A stretch of DNA of 44,050 nucleotides from Caulobacter sp. (GCA_026225565.1 JAMFTA010000188.1:1-44050); one strand, 5' to 3'; shown: positions 1-8,181, numbered from the stretch's first letter. The notes: generated by a model not told the origin, from the sequence alone. Translations and numbers: made by a program.

Positions 1-1
1 C

Positions 2-133
2 ATGAGCTTTGCGCTTGCCGGCCTGAAGATCGGCGGAATCGTGATCCTCGACCCCGACTGCGTGGGCAAGACCTGGCCGGGGTATTGGGAGACTTTGCAG
101 GGGTTGGGCGTGGGGTTGGCGTTCGGGAGGTGA
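2..133 (+). CDS. aroA: 3-phosphoshikimate 1-carboxyvinyltransferase, C-terminal end (partial)
   Basis: Only the last 43 codons are inside the window; the frame is open from base 2 to the TGA at 131-133. The translation contains ILDPDCVGKTWPGYWETL, which closely follows the C-terminal signature of EPSP synthase (E. coli AroA has ILDPKCTAKTFPDYFEQL). The enzyme joins shikimate-3-phosphate and phosphoenolpyruvate in the cytoplasmic shikimate pathway. The rest of the gene must lie upstream of the window. It is convergent with mnmC, and a palindromic repeat separates the two. The identification rests on a short tail but the motif is distinctive. Confidence 0.75.
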   Translation: MSFALAGLKIGGIVILDPDCVGKTWPGYWETLQGLGVGLAFGR

Positions 134-146
134 TTCTATCCTCGTT

Positions 147-240
147 GTCATCCCGGAAAGCCCGCAGGGCTTTCCGGGACCCAGCACCAGATCCCACAGG
201 TCTGGATCCCGGCTCTCCGCTGCGCTGCGGCCGGGATGAC
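147..240. repeat. Intergenic palindromic repeat (GTCATCCCGG family)
   Basis: GTCATCCCGG at 147-156 is matched by its exact reverse complement CCGGGATGAC at 231-240. A perfect 12-bp stem, CCCGGAAAGCCC (152-163) with GGGCTTTCCGGG (167-178), forms an internal hairpin with a GCA loop. It sits between the convergent aroA and mnmC stops. A related copy is present at 35373-35414. It may also act as a bidirectional terminator; the repeat status is inferred from the second copy. Confidence 0.7.
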
Positions 241-246
241 AGCACT

Positions 247-2025
247 TTAGAACCGTCGGGGATCGATCAGCGTCGATAGCGTCCGCGACAAAGGGCTGGG
301 CGCCCCCAGGGCCTTGGCCGCCACCGCCTCGCCCAGCAAGGGAGCCAGCGAAAAGCCGCGCCCGCCGAGGCCGCCGAGCACGAACAGTCCCGGCGGACCG
401 GAGACCGGACCGGCCAGGGGCAGATAGTCGGGCGTCATCGCCCGGAGCGAGGCGCGGGATGACAGGGCGTCGGCATCGATCCGCGCCGCCAGGGCGGGCC
501 GGCCAACGCGCAGGCTCTCCAGGTTCTGGGCGTCGTCTTCCGGGCGGGGGTCCTGGCTCCAGTCGTCGCGCAGATGGGTGGCGCCGAACAGGGTCCCGGT
601 TCGCAACGGGATGGCGTAGCCGCTCCAGGAGGCGGCCATGCCGGTGAAGGCTGTGGCCTCGGTGAAGCTGACCTGGCCGCGCACGGGACGCAAGGGCAGG
701 TCGGCCAGGCGCGCGGCGGTCGGACCGCCGGCGAGGCAGACGATCTCGGCCTCCGCAATGAGGGCGCCGGTCTCGGCCAGCAATCGCCAAACGCCGCCCT
801 GGTGTTCCAGCCGGTCGACGCGCACAACGGCGACGCCATTCGGCAGCCAGGCGTCCAGCACCGTCTGAGGCTCCACCACCAGGGCGGCGGGCAGGTGAAC
901 GGCGGCGGGGGCGGCGGCCTCATCCAGGGCGGCGGCGGTCGCTTGCGCGTCGAGTAGCGCGATGCCGGTCGGGTCGAAGCCGTCCCAACCGGCGATCTTT
1001 GCGAATCGACCGGGTTTATCTGGGGATTCGATATCGCGGGGGTGGGTGGAGAGTTGCAGCGCGCCCTCCGCGATCACCGCCACCGGCGTCTCCAGACGAT
1101 AGATCTGCACAGCGCGGGCGAAGGCTTCGGCGTGCAACAAGGCGTTGGGGGCGAGGCCCGCGTCGAGGCGCGGCGTGACCAGGGCGGCCGGATTGCCCGA
1201 GGCGCCGGCGCCGATCCCCGCCTGTTCGTAGACCCTCGCCTCGACGCCCAGACGGGAGAAGCCTCGCGCCAGGGCGGCCCCGGCAATGCCTGAGCCGATG
1301 ATCGCCACGCGCGGCGGGCCGGGCTCGAAGGGAGCAAATCCAGGCAGCTGCGCCGCCAGCCGCTCCTTCTTGCGCCCAAACCCAGGCGCGCGGGTGAGCG
1401 CAAACCCGGCCGCCTCCAGCCCCCGCCGCACCACGCCGGCGACGCTGAAGGTGGCGGCGCGGCCGCCCGGCGCCGAGCGTGCGGCGACCAGGGCGAGGAT
1501 CTCCGCCCGCCACATCTGCGGATTCTTGGAGGGGGCGAAACCGTCGAGGAACCATGCGTCGGCGGAGCCGGACCAGCCGGCGAGCGCCGCTTCCGCCTCC
1601 ATGATGGCCAGATCGAGAATCACCCCATCGGCCGGCCATTCGATGCGGTGAAAGCCCCGCCGCCCGCCGGGCCAGCCGGCCAACAGGGGCGCGGCGATGT
1701 TGGCGAGATCGGGCCAGACGCCCAGGGCGCGGGCGGCGTCAGCCCCGCTCATGGGAAAGGCTTCGATGGAGAAGACGTGCAGCACGGCGTCGGAGCGGGG
1801 CCGCGTGCGCCGCCACAGGTCGATCAAGGCGAGGATGTTCAGCCCGGTGCCGAAGCCGAGCTCGCCGATCACAAACCGCCGCCGCCCCGCCCAGGCCTCT
1901 GGCAGGCCGCAGCCCTTAAGGAACACCGCCTGGCTTTCCGCCAAGCCGTCCTCAGGCGAGAAATAGATGTCGTCGTAACGGGGCGAACGGGGGGCTGGGC
2001 CTGACCAGTCGAGCGGCTCGCTCAT
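247..2025 (-). CDS. mnmC: Bifunctional tRNA (mnm5s2U34) methyltransferase / FAD-dependent cmnm5 demodification enzyme
   Basis: MnmC finishes the mnm5(s2)U modification at tRNA wobble position 34: an FAD oxidoreductase domain removes the carboxymethyl group and a SAM-dependent domain methylates the amine. With the start at 2025 the protein has 592 residues. The N-terminal methyltransferase domain shows GELGFGTG at about 55-62 (SAM loop) and WFLDGFAPSKNP at about 158-169. The C-terminal half begins with a Rossmann FAD motif, IIGSGIAGAALARGF, from about 242, and ends with the GGLGGRGFSLAP block typical of DAO-type oxidases. The ATG at 2025 is preferred over an in-frame upstream start at 2061 because GAGGA lies 7 bases before it and the first conserved residues follow directly. 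Both domains look intact. Confidence 0.93.
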   Translation of the reverse strand: MSEPLDWSGPAPRSPRYDDIYFSPEDGLAESQAVFLKGCGLPEAWAGRRRFVIGELGFGTGLNILALIDLWRRTRPRSDAVLHVFSIEAFPMSGADAARALGVWPDLANIAAPLLAGWPGGRRGFHRIEWPADGVILDLAIMEAEAALAGWSGSADAWFLDGFAPSKNPQMWRAEILALVAARSAPGGRAATFSVAGVVRRGLEAAGFALTRAPGFGRKKERLAAQLPGFAPFEPGPPRVAIIGSGIAGAALARGFSRLGVEARVYEQAGIGAGASGNPAALVTPRLDAGLAPNALLHAEAFARAVQIYRLETPVAVIAEGALQLSTHPRDIESPDKPGRFAKIAGWDGFDPTGIALLDAQATAAALDEAAAPAAVHLPAALVVEPQTVLDAWLPNGVAVVRVDRLEHQGGVWRLLAETGALIAEAEIVCLAGGPTAARLADLPLRPVRGQVSFTEATAFTGMAASWSGYAIPLRTGTLFGATHLRDDWSQDPRPEDDAQNLESLRVGRPALAARIDADALSSRASLRAMTPDYLPLAGPVSGPPGLFVLGGLGGRGFSLAPLLGEAVAAKALGAPSPLSRTLSTLIDPRRF

Positions 2026-2061
2026 CGCTTGGTCCTCGGCATGGGGATCCCCCAAACGCAA

Positions 2062-2087
2062 AAGGGCCGCCCCGGAGGGCGGCCCTT
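2062..2087 (-). terminator. Rho-independent terminator of the small lipoprotein gene
   Basis: A perfect 11-bp stem, AAGGGCCGCCC (2062-2072) with GGGCGGCCCTT (2077-2087), closes a 4-base CGGA loop. On the minus strand it is followed by TTTTGCGTTT. It lies just after the stop of the lipoprotein gene and before the start of mnmC, so it should uncouple the two. Confidence 0.85.
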
Positions 2088-2107
2088 AACGCTAGAAGCG
2101 TCGTCGC

Positions 2108-2350
2108 TTATTGCGAGTTCGTGGTCGTGGTGTTGGTGGTGGTCGTCGTCGGCGCCATGGCGTTGTCGGTCGTGGTGGTGGTGGAGTTGGTCAGGGTGTT
2201 GTCGGCAGCGGGGGCGGCCGTCGTGGTCGTGTCGGTCGTGGTGGTGTTCTCGGTCGTGTTGGTGGCGGCGGGCTTGCCGCAAGCGGCGACGGAGAGCGCG
2301 GCCACGGCGGCGGTGGCGACGAGAATCTTACGGAGAACGTTGGAGGTCAT
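2108..2350 (-). CDS. Small Thr/Asn-rich lipoprotein, function unknown
   Basis: 80 residues. The N-terminus is a lipoprotein signal: basic MTSNVLRK, a hydrophobic stretch, then lipobox V-A-A-C with the modified cysteine at residue 24. The mature part of about 57 residues is almost entirely Thr, Asn, Ala and Asp, with runs of four or five threonines and no recognisable fold. AAGGGA lies 9 bases before the ATG and a strong terminator follows the stop, so this is a complete single-gene unit. Inferred: a lipid-anchored, disordered envelope protein. I do not recognise a family; short low-complexity lipoproteins of this kind are seen in the order, but no function can be assigned. Confidence 0.75.
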   Translation of the reverse strand: MTSNVLRKILVATAAVAALSVAACGKPAATNTTENTTTTDTTTTAAPAADNTLTNSTTTTTDNAMAPTTTTTNTTTTNSQ

Positions 2351-2537
2351 GTCCCTGGGTCCCTTGGAGGTTGAGCGCGGGTACGCAGTGGCGCGGCCCC
2401 GATCACCGAATTACCGCATTATGGCATCGGGTCGCAAGGCGTAAGTCACTGCGTTGCTGGCACTATGCCGCGCTGACGAAAACACGCAAGCGCGGATTAA
2501 GTTGCTCTTTGGCCTGGAACCCAGACTAGGCGCGCCC

Positions 2538-3407
2538 TTAGGCGGCGTTCGGAATATTGGCCAAGGCCTCTTCCAATTCGGCGAAGCTCGGCTGAGAGGC
2601 CGTGGGCACGCTGCCGCGACCGATCTCCACGGAGATTTGCGCCGCATTGCCGTGCAGATGGGCCACCAGCACGGAGCGGATGATTCGGTAGAAGGCCCCC
2701 TCCTCGTCCACCACCTCCTTCAGCCGAGTGGCCATGGGGCCGACCAGGCCATAGGCCAAAAAGACGCCGAGGAAGGTGCCGACGAGGGCGCTGCCGATCA
2801 TCTCGCCGAGGATCTCCGGCGGCTGGGTGATCGAGCCCATCGTCTTGATGATGCCCAAGACGGCGGCGACGATGCCCAGAGCCGGTAGGGCGTCGGCCAG
2901 ACTCTGCAGGGCGCCGGCGGGGGAAAGACCCTCGTGGTGGTGCTTTTCCAGCTGCTGCTCCATGCAGTCTTCCACCTGGTGGGGATCTTCCAGGTTCATG
3001 GTCATCATCCGCAAGGTGTCGCAGATGAAGTCCGTGGCGAAGTGGTCCTTCATGATCTTGGGATATTGCGAGAAGATGGCGCTGTCGTGGGGCTTCTCAA
3101 TGTGGCTTTCCAGGGCGATCACGCCCTTGGACTTCATGGTCTTGGTCAGCATGAACAAGAGACTGAGCAGATCGTTGTAGTCCTTGGCCTTCCACTTGGG
3201 CCCCTTGAACACCTTGCCCATGCCGCTGCCGGTAGCCTTGATCGTGGTCATGGAGTTTGAGATCAGATAGGAGGCGACGCCGGCCCCCAGGATGGCCATC
3301 AGTTCGTGGGGCGCGGCTTCGATGATCACCCCCATGTTGCCGCCGGACATGATGAAGCTGCCGAACACCAGGCCGAACAGCAGGACTATGCCGATAATCT
3401 GAAACAT
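2538..3407 (-). CDS. motA: Flagellar motor stator protein MotA
   Basis: MotA pairs with MotB to form the inner-membrane proton channel that drives flagellar rotation. At 289 residues it has the normal length. The N-terminus is a hydrophobic helix followed by GGNMGVIIEAAPHELMAILG. The large cytoplasmic loop spans about 60-170. Two membrane helices follow and carry the conserved prolines, P175 in DALPALGIV and P224 in LVGPMATRL, which match P173 and P222 of E. coli. The charged tail contains EEALANIP. motB is not next to it; a stand-alone motA is the arrangement I recall in Caulobacter. It is divergent from the GT9 gene across an AT-richer gap of about 85 bp. Confidence 0.95.
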   Translation of the reverse strand: MFQIIGIVLLFGLVFGSFIMSGGNMGVIIEAAPHELMAILGAGVASYLISNSMTTIKATGSGMGKVFKGPKWKAKDYNDLLSLLFMLTKTMKSKGVIALESHIEKPHDSAIFSQYPKIMKDHFATDFICDTLRMMTMNLEDPHQVEDCMEQQLEKHHHEGLSPAGALQSLADALPALGIVAAVLGIIKTMGSITQPPEILGEMIGSALVGTFLGVFLAYGLVGPMATRLKEVVDEEGAFYRIIRSVLVAHLHGNAAQISVEIGRGSVPTASQPSFAELEEALANIPNAA

Positions 3408-3492
3408 CGAGGACGCCCACCACGTTCTATGGAGTAGCGGCCATTATCCAGGTTAATACTTAATGTGACGTGTGCGCGCAGCCGGGAGTCGC

Positions 3493-4518
3493 ATGATGGC
3501 TGAAGCGACCCTGGCCGAGGCGCCGCCGAGCGAAACGAGAGCCAGGGGGCCTGTTCTGGTCTATTCCCCCGATCGGGGAGTGGGTGACCTGATGTGGCAT
3601 TTGCCCACGCTGCGCGCCATCGCCGCTGCAACGCCCGAAGGGGCGGTCGCCCTAGCCACCCGCCCCAGCACCCGCGCCGGGGTCCTGCTGCGCGCCGAAC
3701 CATCGGTCTTGAGGGTGGAATACCTCACCTATCGCGCTGGCGCCTTCAAACGGGCGCGGGAGGTCGTGGACTTCTACCGCCTGTGCCGCCGGTTGAAGCC
3801 CCGCGCAGTGTGGATCCTTGAGAAGATCGATCGGCCGGCGATGGCGGCGGCCCTGGCCGGCGTCGCCGAGCGGCGGGGCTTTGGCTTGGGTCACGGGCAG
3901 GAACGCTGGCTGACCCATGGGCCGTTCCTGCCCCGCGCCCTGCGTCCCGCCCACCGACTCGGGAAGCTCGACGCCTTCGAGGCCGCCCATGGCCTGGGTG
4001 TGGAGAGCCGCGAGCCGGCGCTCTGCATCGATCCCGCCCTGGCCGCTGAGGTCGCCGCTGAGATGGCCAGCCGGCCGCGGCCGTGGATCGTGTTCGGGGT
4101 CGGCGCCTCGGGACCGGAGCGGCGCTGGCCGCTGGATCGCTTCGCCGCTTTGGCCAAACGCCTTCCGGGAACGATCTTTTGGCTGGGCGGGCTTGAGGAT
4201 GTGGCGGCGGTGGCCGCGGTTGCGGGTGGAGAGGCTGTGAACATCAGCGCCTGGCCCCTGGACCGGGCGGCGGCGCTGTTGGCGAGGGCCGATCTATTCA
4301 TCGGCGGGGACTCCGGGCCGATGAACCTTTCGGCGGCGGTGGGATGTCAGACCCTCGCCCTATTCGGCGCCAGCCCGCCACTGGACTATTCCGCCTTCAT
4401 CACCGCCTTGGGCGATGGAACCGGAGGGATGGAGGGGATTGGCGTGGAGGCGGTGGTTGAGGAGGCGATGCGGCTTCTAAAGCACTGCCATCCCCGCCGC
4501 AGCGAAAAAACAACCTAG
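3493..4518 (+). CDS. Glycosyltransferase family 9 (heptosyltransferase-like)
   Basis: 341 residues from ATG 3493 (a GTG at 3472 is in frame, but GGGAG at 3484-3488 fits the later start). The N-terminal motif GVGDLMWHLPTLRAI and the C-terminal FIGGDSGPMNLSAAVG followed by TLALFGAS are the acceptor-side and nucleotide-sugar-binding signatures of GT9 enzymes. These are cytoplasmic, membrane-associated transferases that add heptose or related sugars to LPS core. The exact sugar cannot be read from sequence. Its stop overlaps that of the convergent CHAP gene within a shared CTAG. Confidence 0.85.
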   Translation: MMAEATLAEAPPSETRARGPVLVYSPDRGVGDLMWHLPTLRAIAAATPEGAVALATRPSTRAGVLLRAEPSVLRVEYLTYRAGAFKRAREVVDFYRLCRRLKPRAVWILEKIDRPAMAAALAGVAERRGFGLGHGQERWLTHGPFLPRALRPAHRLGKLDAFEAAHGLGVESREPALCIDPALAAEVAAEMASRPRPWIVFGVGASGPERRWPLDRFAALAKRLPGTIFWLGGLEDVAAVAAVAGGEAVNISAWPLDRAAALLARADLFIGGDSGPMNLSAAVGCQTLALFGASPPLDYSAFITALGDGTGGMEGIGVEAVVEEAMRLLKHCHPRRSEKTT

Positions 4519-5165
4519 CGAAGCGCGTCGGCGACCTGGGCGGACAAGGCCGCGCGGGTGGCGGAGTCGAAGGCGCTGGCGGTTGCGACCTTGGCGGCGC
4601 TCAGCGCATTGGCGGCGGCCTTATAGACAAAGCCGTAGGTGGGATAGACGGTGGTGCCCAGATCGCCGCTGGGCCGATACCACACCTTCACCTTGCTCCA
4701 ATCGCCGCCGGTGGAGACATCGACCACGGTGACGTTGTTTTCGATTTGCCCGCGCTTGCCTTCGACCGGCGACCAGTTGGCGTGGGTGACCTGGATGATG
4801 CGGTCAGTCAAAACCTGGCTGACCACGGCCACATGGCCGCGGGTCATCGGGCCGAAGGGCCTGAACACCAGGACCGAGCCGGCCTCGGGAGTGAAGCCGC
4901 GGGCGTACTTGCCCATCGCCTGCTGCCACCAGGTCTTGGCGTCGCCGAAAATCTCGATGCCAGAGAACAGGCGGGCGAACTGGGCGCACTGCCAGCTGGC
5001 GCGCTCGCCCAAAGTGGCGTTGGCGGGGGCTGTGGCAGAGCTAGCGGGGGCGGCGCTAACCGGGTTGGCGGCCGCGTCAGCGGCAGGGTCGGCGAAGGCT
5101 GAGCCAGCAAAACCGATGCTGACGAAGGCGACCGCGCAGAGAGCGGCCGTCGTGCGTTTCGTCAT
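4515..5165 (-). CDS. Secreted CHAP-domain protein (putative peptidoglycan amidase/endopeptidase)
   Basis: 216 residues from ATG 5165, chosen because MTKRTTAALCAVAFVSIGFA begins a clean signal peptide (cleavage near SAFA-DP). In-frame starts further upstream (5195, 5258) would put a charged segment before it. An Ala/Pro-rich linker leads to a CHAP domain with the nucleophile in WQCAQFARL (C60), the general base in RGHVAVV (H111) and the third residue in THANW (N130). CHAP enzymes cleave peptidoglycan peptide or amide bonds in the periplasm. The tail is Ala-rich and helical. A CtrA-like TTAA-N7-TTAT site lies about 55 bp upstream, which would suit cell-cycle control, but this is inference. Confidence 0.85.
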   Translation of the reverse strand: MTKRTTAALCAVAFVSIGFAGSAFADPAADAAANPVSAAPASSATAPANATLGERASWQCAQFARLFSGIEIFGDAKTWWQQAMGKYARGFTPEAGSVLVFRPFGPMTRGHVAVVSQVLTDRIIQVTHANWSPVEGKRGQIENNVTVVDVSTGGDWSKVKVWYRPSGDLGTTVYPTYGFVYKAAANALSAAKVATASAFDSATRAALSAQVADALR

Positions 5166-5218
5166 CCCGTAGTCCCCATAGACACTGCGAGTCATAGGTA
5201 GATCATGGGGCGATTTGG

Positions 5219-5233
5219 TTAAAAATCGTTTAT
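5219..5233 (-). promoter_or_regulatory. Possible CtrA half-consensus site
   Basis: TTAA (5219-5222), seven bases, then TTAT (5230-5233) is one mismatch from the Caulobacter CtrA consensus TTAA-N7-TTAA. It lies in the upstream region of the CHAP gene. An 8-of-9 match to a DnaA box (CTATCCACA, 5239-5247) is adjacent. Single degenerate sites occur by chance, so confidence is low. Confidence 0.3.
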
Positions 5234-5385
5234 CGCGCCTATCCACAAGTTTTTTCACTATGAAGGGGAGCTAAACAGCAGCTTGTAAAACAGCCTAAAA
5301 ACGTGGCAGCGACGCTGAACAGGCCCCTCATAGCCAAGGCTCAGCCGACCGCATAGCCTCTATTGGCGATGACGAGGAAACTGCA

Positions 5386-6315
5386 ATGAGCGTATGCGTA
5401 TTGGGCTCGATCAACCTGGATATGGTGTTCCGCGTCGCCGCCCTGCCTCGCCCTGGCGAGACGGTGCAGAGCCTGGGTTTTGAGCAACATCCCGGCGGCA
5501 AGGGGGCCAACCAGGCGGTCGCCGCCGCCCGTATGGGCGCCCAGACCCAGCTGATAGCGGCGGTGGGCGGGGATGCAGCGGGAGCCGAGTTGACCCAATT
5601 TCTGGGCGCGACCGAGGTTGAGCTATCGGCCGTGATGAAGATGGCCGCGCCCACGGGCCGGGCGATCATCTGCGTCGATGCGGGGGGCGAGAACTGCATC
5701 GTTGTGGACAGCGGCGCCAACGCCGCCCTTTCCCCCGCTGATTTGCCGCAGGCCTTAGGACGCCATGGGGTGTTCCTCGCCCAGCTGGAGACGCCGCTGG
5801 AGACGCTGGCGGCGTTTTTCGCCAGCGGGGCGGCCAGGGCGGGGATCACCATCCTGAACGCCGCCCCGGCGGAGGCGAGGGCGCTGGCGCTGTTTCCCCT
5901 GATCGACATCCTGATCGTCAACCAGTCGGAACTGGCCAGTTACGCCAAGCTGAGCGAGGAGCCTGTCGATTTGGACGCGGTGGCTACAGCGGCGCGCGGA
6001 CTGATGGCGCGGCCGGACCAGGCGGCGGTTGTCACCCTGGGCGGGGCCGGCGCAGCTCTGGTCACGGCGACGGAAGCGACCCTGATCCCCGGCCGGGCCG
6101 TAAAGGTGGTGGACACCACCGGCGCCGGCGACTGCTTCTGCGGCGCCCTGGCGGCCTTCCTCGATGAAGGCATGACCCTGTCCGCCGCCCTCGCCTACGC
6201 CAACGCCGCCGCCGCCCTGGCGGTGGGCCGGGCGGGCGCCGCCAGTTCGATCCCGACGCGGAATGAGGTGGACGCCTCCCTTCTTCCCTCTGGAGTTTTG
6301 GAGCGATCGGCCTAG
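5386..6315 (+). CDS. PfkB-family carbohydrate kinase, ribokinase-like
   Basis: 309 residues, the normal ribokinase length. The start ATG 5386 has GAGGA about 8 bases upstream. SINLDMVF at the N-terminus and HPGGKGANQ (36-43) form the sugar-binding PfkB signature 1. DTTGAGDCFCGALAAFL (from 243) is signature 2, with the anion hole and catalytic base D249. Ribokinase phosphorylates D-ribose at O5 using ATP in the cytoplasm; related members take deoxyribose or nucleosides. No ribose ABC transporter or nucleosidase is nearby, so the substrate is open and no symbol is given. Confidence 0.88.
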   Translation: MSVCVLGSINLDMVFRVAALPRPGETVQSLGFEQHPGGKGANQAVAAARMGAQTQLIAAVGGDAAGAELTQFLGATEVELSAVMKMAAPTGRAIICVDAGGENCIVVDSGANAALSPADLPQALGRHGVFLAQLETPLETLAAFFASGAARAGITILNAAPAEARALALFPLIDILIVNQSELASYAKLSEEPVDLDAVATAARGLMARPDQAAVVTLGGAGAALVTATEATLIPGRAVKVVDTTGAGDCFCGALAAFLDEGMTLSAALAYANAAAALAVGRAGAASSIPTRNEVDASLLPSGVLERSA

Positions 6316-6356
6316 CCGACGTATCGACCAAGGCTTGTCGATCCGAGCGTAGGTGA

Positions 6357-6488
6357 CACAAATGGCGGGTGGGGGATCTCCTGATGTGGGATAACCGCCG
6401 CACCCTGCACACCGGCGCCCTTTACGATGACACGAAATATACCCGCGAAACGCACCGGCCCCGGCTCAAGGGCGACAAGCCCGTCTGA
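6357..6488 (+). pseudogene. C-terminal remnant of a TauD/TfdA-family dioxygenase
   Basis: Reading from 6357 gives HKWRVGDLLMWDNRRTLHT, then ALYDDTKYTRETHR, ending in GDKPV and a TGA at 6486-6488. This is the distal-His and C-terminal segment of TauD/TfdA Fe(II)/2-oxoglutarate dioxygenases (WDNR-x-T-x-H block with the third iron ligand H). The frame has a stop (TGA 6354-6356) just before it, and no N-terminal part with the HxD motif lies upstream, where the kinase gene ends at 6315. It is therefore a gene tail without a gene. It is not a copy of the intact TauD at 15268, which ends differently, so it came from another paralogue. Confidence 0.8.
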
Positions 6489-6500
6489 CCGGGCACCCAT

Positions 6501-7340
6501 ATGACATCCTGGTTCATCACCGGCGTTTCCGGTGGCCTTGGCCGCGCCATCGCCAAGGCGGCGCTGGGGCGCGGCGACCTCGTTTTCGGCACCGTGCGCC
6601 GCGAGGCGGACAAGACGGCGTTCGAGGCCCTGGCGCCCGGTCGCGCGGCGGGGCTGATCGTGGACGTAACCCACGGCGAGAGCCTGCAGACCGCCATCGC
6701 GGCGGCGGAGCTGGCCAACGGCGGCCTCGACGTCCTGGTCAACAATGCCGGCTATGGGCTGATCGGGGCCATCGAGGAGGCGAGCCTTGCAGAAATTCAG
6801 GCTCAGTTCGCCGTCAATGTGTTCGCGCCGATCCTGGCCGCCCAGGCCGTGCTGCCGGGGATGCGCCAGCGACGGGCGGGGCGAATCATCAACATCAGTT
6901 CGGTAAGCGGCCTGGCCCCCTGGGCCGGCACCGGCGTCTATACCGCCAGCAAGTTCGCGCTCGAGGGGGCCATGCGCACCTTGGCCCAGGAGGTTGAGGG
7001 ATTTGACGTCTTCGTCACCAATATAGAGCCCGGCGGTATGCGAACCGACTACGCCGGCCGTTCCCTGGTCATGGTCGAGCGGGCGATCCCTGACTATGAC
7101 GGCGGCCCCGCGCACGCCGCCGCCCATCTGCTCACCGATCACGCCGGCCATGAGACCGGCGATCCGGCCAAGATCGCCGCCGCCATCCTGGCCGTCGTCG
7201 ACAGTCCCAATCCGCCACTGCAGCTCCTCTTGGGGGCCGACGCGGTCCACTACGCCACCCGCGAAGCCGCCCGGGCTCAGGCTGAGATGGGAGAGTGGAT
7301 CGCGCTGAGCCTGTCCACGGGGTTCGATTCGGGCGCCTGA
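6501..7340 (+). CDS. Short-chain dehydrogenase/reductase (classical SDR)
   Basis: 279 residues. The NAD(P) motif is TGVSGGLG (7-14), NNAG lies at 81-84, the catalytic Ser is S134 in INISSVSG, and YxxxK is Y147-TAS-K151. All classical SDR elements are present. TVRREADK after the second strand (R33, R34) suggests NADP(H) preference. The oxidised or reduced substrate cannot be told. The ATG at 6501 has no clear Shine-Dalgarno sequence and follows the TauD remnant by 12 bases, so its original operon partner may have been lost. It lies just upstream of the GntR regulator of the catabolic island. Confidence 0.88.
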   Translation: MTSWFITGVSGGLGRAIAKAALGRGDLVFGTVRREADKTAFEALAPGRAAGLIVDVTHGESLQTAIAAAELANGGLDVLVNNAGYGLIGAIEEASLAEIQAQFAVNVFAPILAAQAVLPGMRQRRAGRIINISSVSGLAPWAGTGVYTASKFALEGAMRTLAQEVEGFDVFVTNIEPGGMRTDYAGRSLVMVERAIPDYDGGPAHAAAHLLTDHAGHETGDPAKIAAAILAVVDSPNPPLQLLLGADAVHYATREAARAQAEMGEWIALSLSTGFDSGA

Positions 7341-7414
7341 CGCAGGGCCCCTGGCTGGATCGGCCGATTGCGCTTAAAGAATTTTAGACAGTCATCGATG
7401 GATAGGCGGACGCC

Positions 7415-8155
7415 GTGTCGAATTTTGCCAAGCCAGACGCCTCTCACCACCGGGTGGTTCCCAGCGTCGCCGCCAACTGGGGCTGGGCCCCGGACCTGAA
7501 CAAGGCCCAGGCCTACGAGCAGATCCTGCTCGGCATCATCCTCGGCGACCTGGCCCCGGGCGAGCGGTTGGATGAGAAGGTCCTGGTCGCTCGGTATGAC
7601 GTGGGCCTGGCCGGGGTGCGCGACGCCCTGGGGCGCCTTTCCCTGGAAAGCCTGGTGGTGCGCCGGCCGCGCTCGGGCACCACCGTCGCGCCGCTTGACC
7701 TGATGGAGGTGGAGCAGGCCTTCGAAGCCCGACGCCTGATCGAGCCCCACTGCGCCGCCCTGGCCGCCGCCAACGCCACGACCGAAGACATCTGCGCCAT
7801 CCGCGGCGCCTTCGCCGAGGCCGAGATCGCCATCCGCGCCAACGACGCGCGCGCCCTGGTCGCCATGGACCAGCGCTTTCACGCCGCCATCGCCAAGGCC
7901 AGCCGCAACGACACCCTGGCCCGCATCGCCATTCCGCTACAGCATAAGGCCACCCGCTTCTGGGTCTACTCCATGGGCAATGACACCACCCAAGAGCGAC
8001 TGGCGGAAATCGCCGCCCACCGCGCCGTCGCCGACTGTATCGCCCACCACGACGCCGAAGGCGCCCGCGCCGCCATGCTGCTCACCCTGGACGGCCCGGT
8101 AACCGCCCCCGAGATCGACCTCAGCGCCCGGCGCCCCGTGGGCCGCAAGGCCTAG
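7415..8155 (+). CDS. GntR-family transcriptional regulator, FCD subfamily
   Basis: 246 residues from a GTG start (7415). An N-terminal winged helix spans about 30-95 (AYEQILLGIILGDLAPGERL, then VGLAGVRDALGRL as recognition helix region, and VRRPRSGTTVAPL as the wing). The C-terminal all-helical FCD domain has metal-ligand candidates D152 and H156 (MDQRFHAAI) and H202 (AAHRAV). FCD regulators usually repress neighbouring catabolic genes and are released by small organic acids or pathway intermediates. It faces the same way as the TonB receptor operon that begins 232 bp downstream, and is the natural candidate to bind the 12-bp repeats there. Confidence 0.88.
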   Translation: MSNFAKPDASHHRVVPSVAANWGWAPDLNKAQAYEQILLGIILGDLAPGERLDEKVLVARYDVGLAGVRDALGRLSLESLVVRRPRSGTTVAPLDLMEVEQAFEARRLIEPHCAALAAANATTEDICAIRGAFAEAEIAIRANDARALVAMDQRFHAAIAKASRNDTLARIAIPLQHKATRFWVYSMGNDTTQERLAEIAAHRAVADCIAHHDAEGARAAMLLTLDGPVTAPEIDLSARRPVGRKA

Positions 8156-8181
8156 CCGGCGCTTTGGCGGCCATCCGACGC

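Noticed and set aside
2029-2529. Plus-strand open frame rich in Trp, Ser and Arg
   Set aside because: It is the complement of the Thr-rich lipoprotein gene; the repeats of ACC/ACG codons create it.
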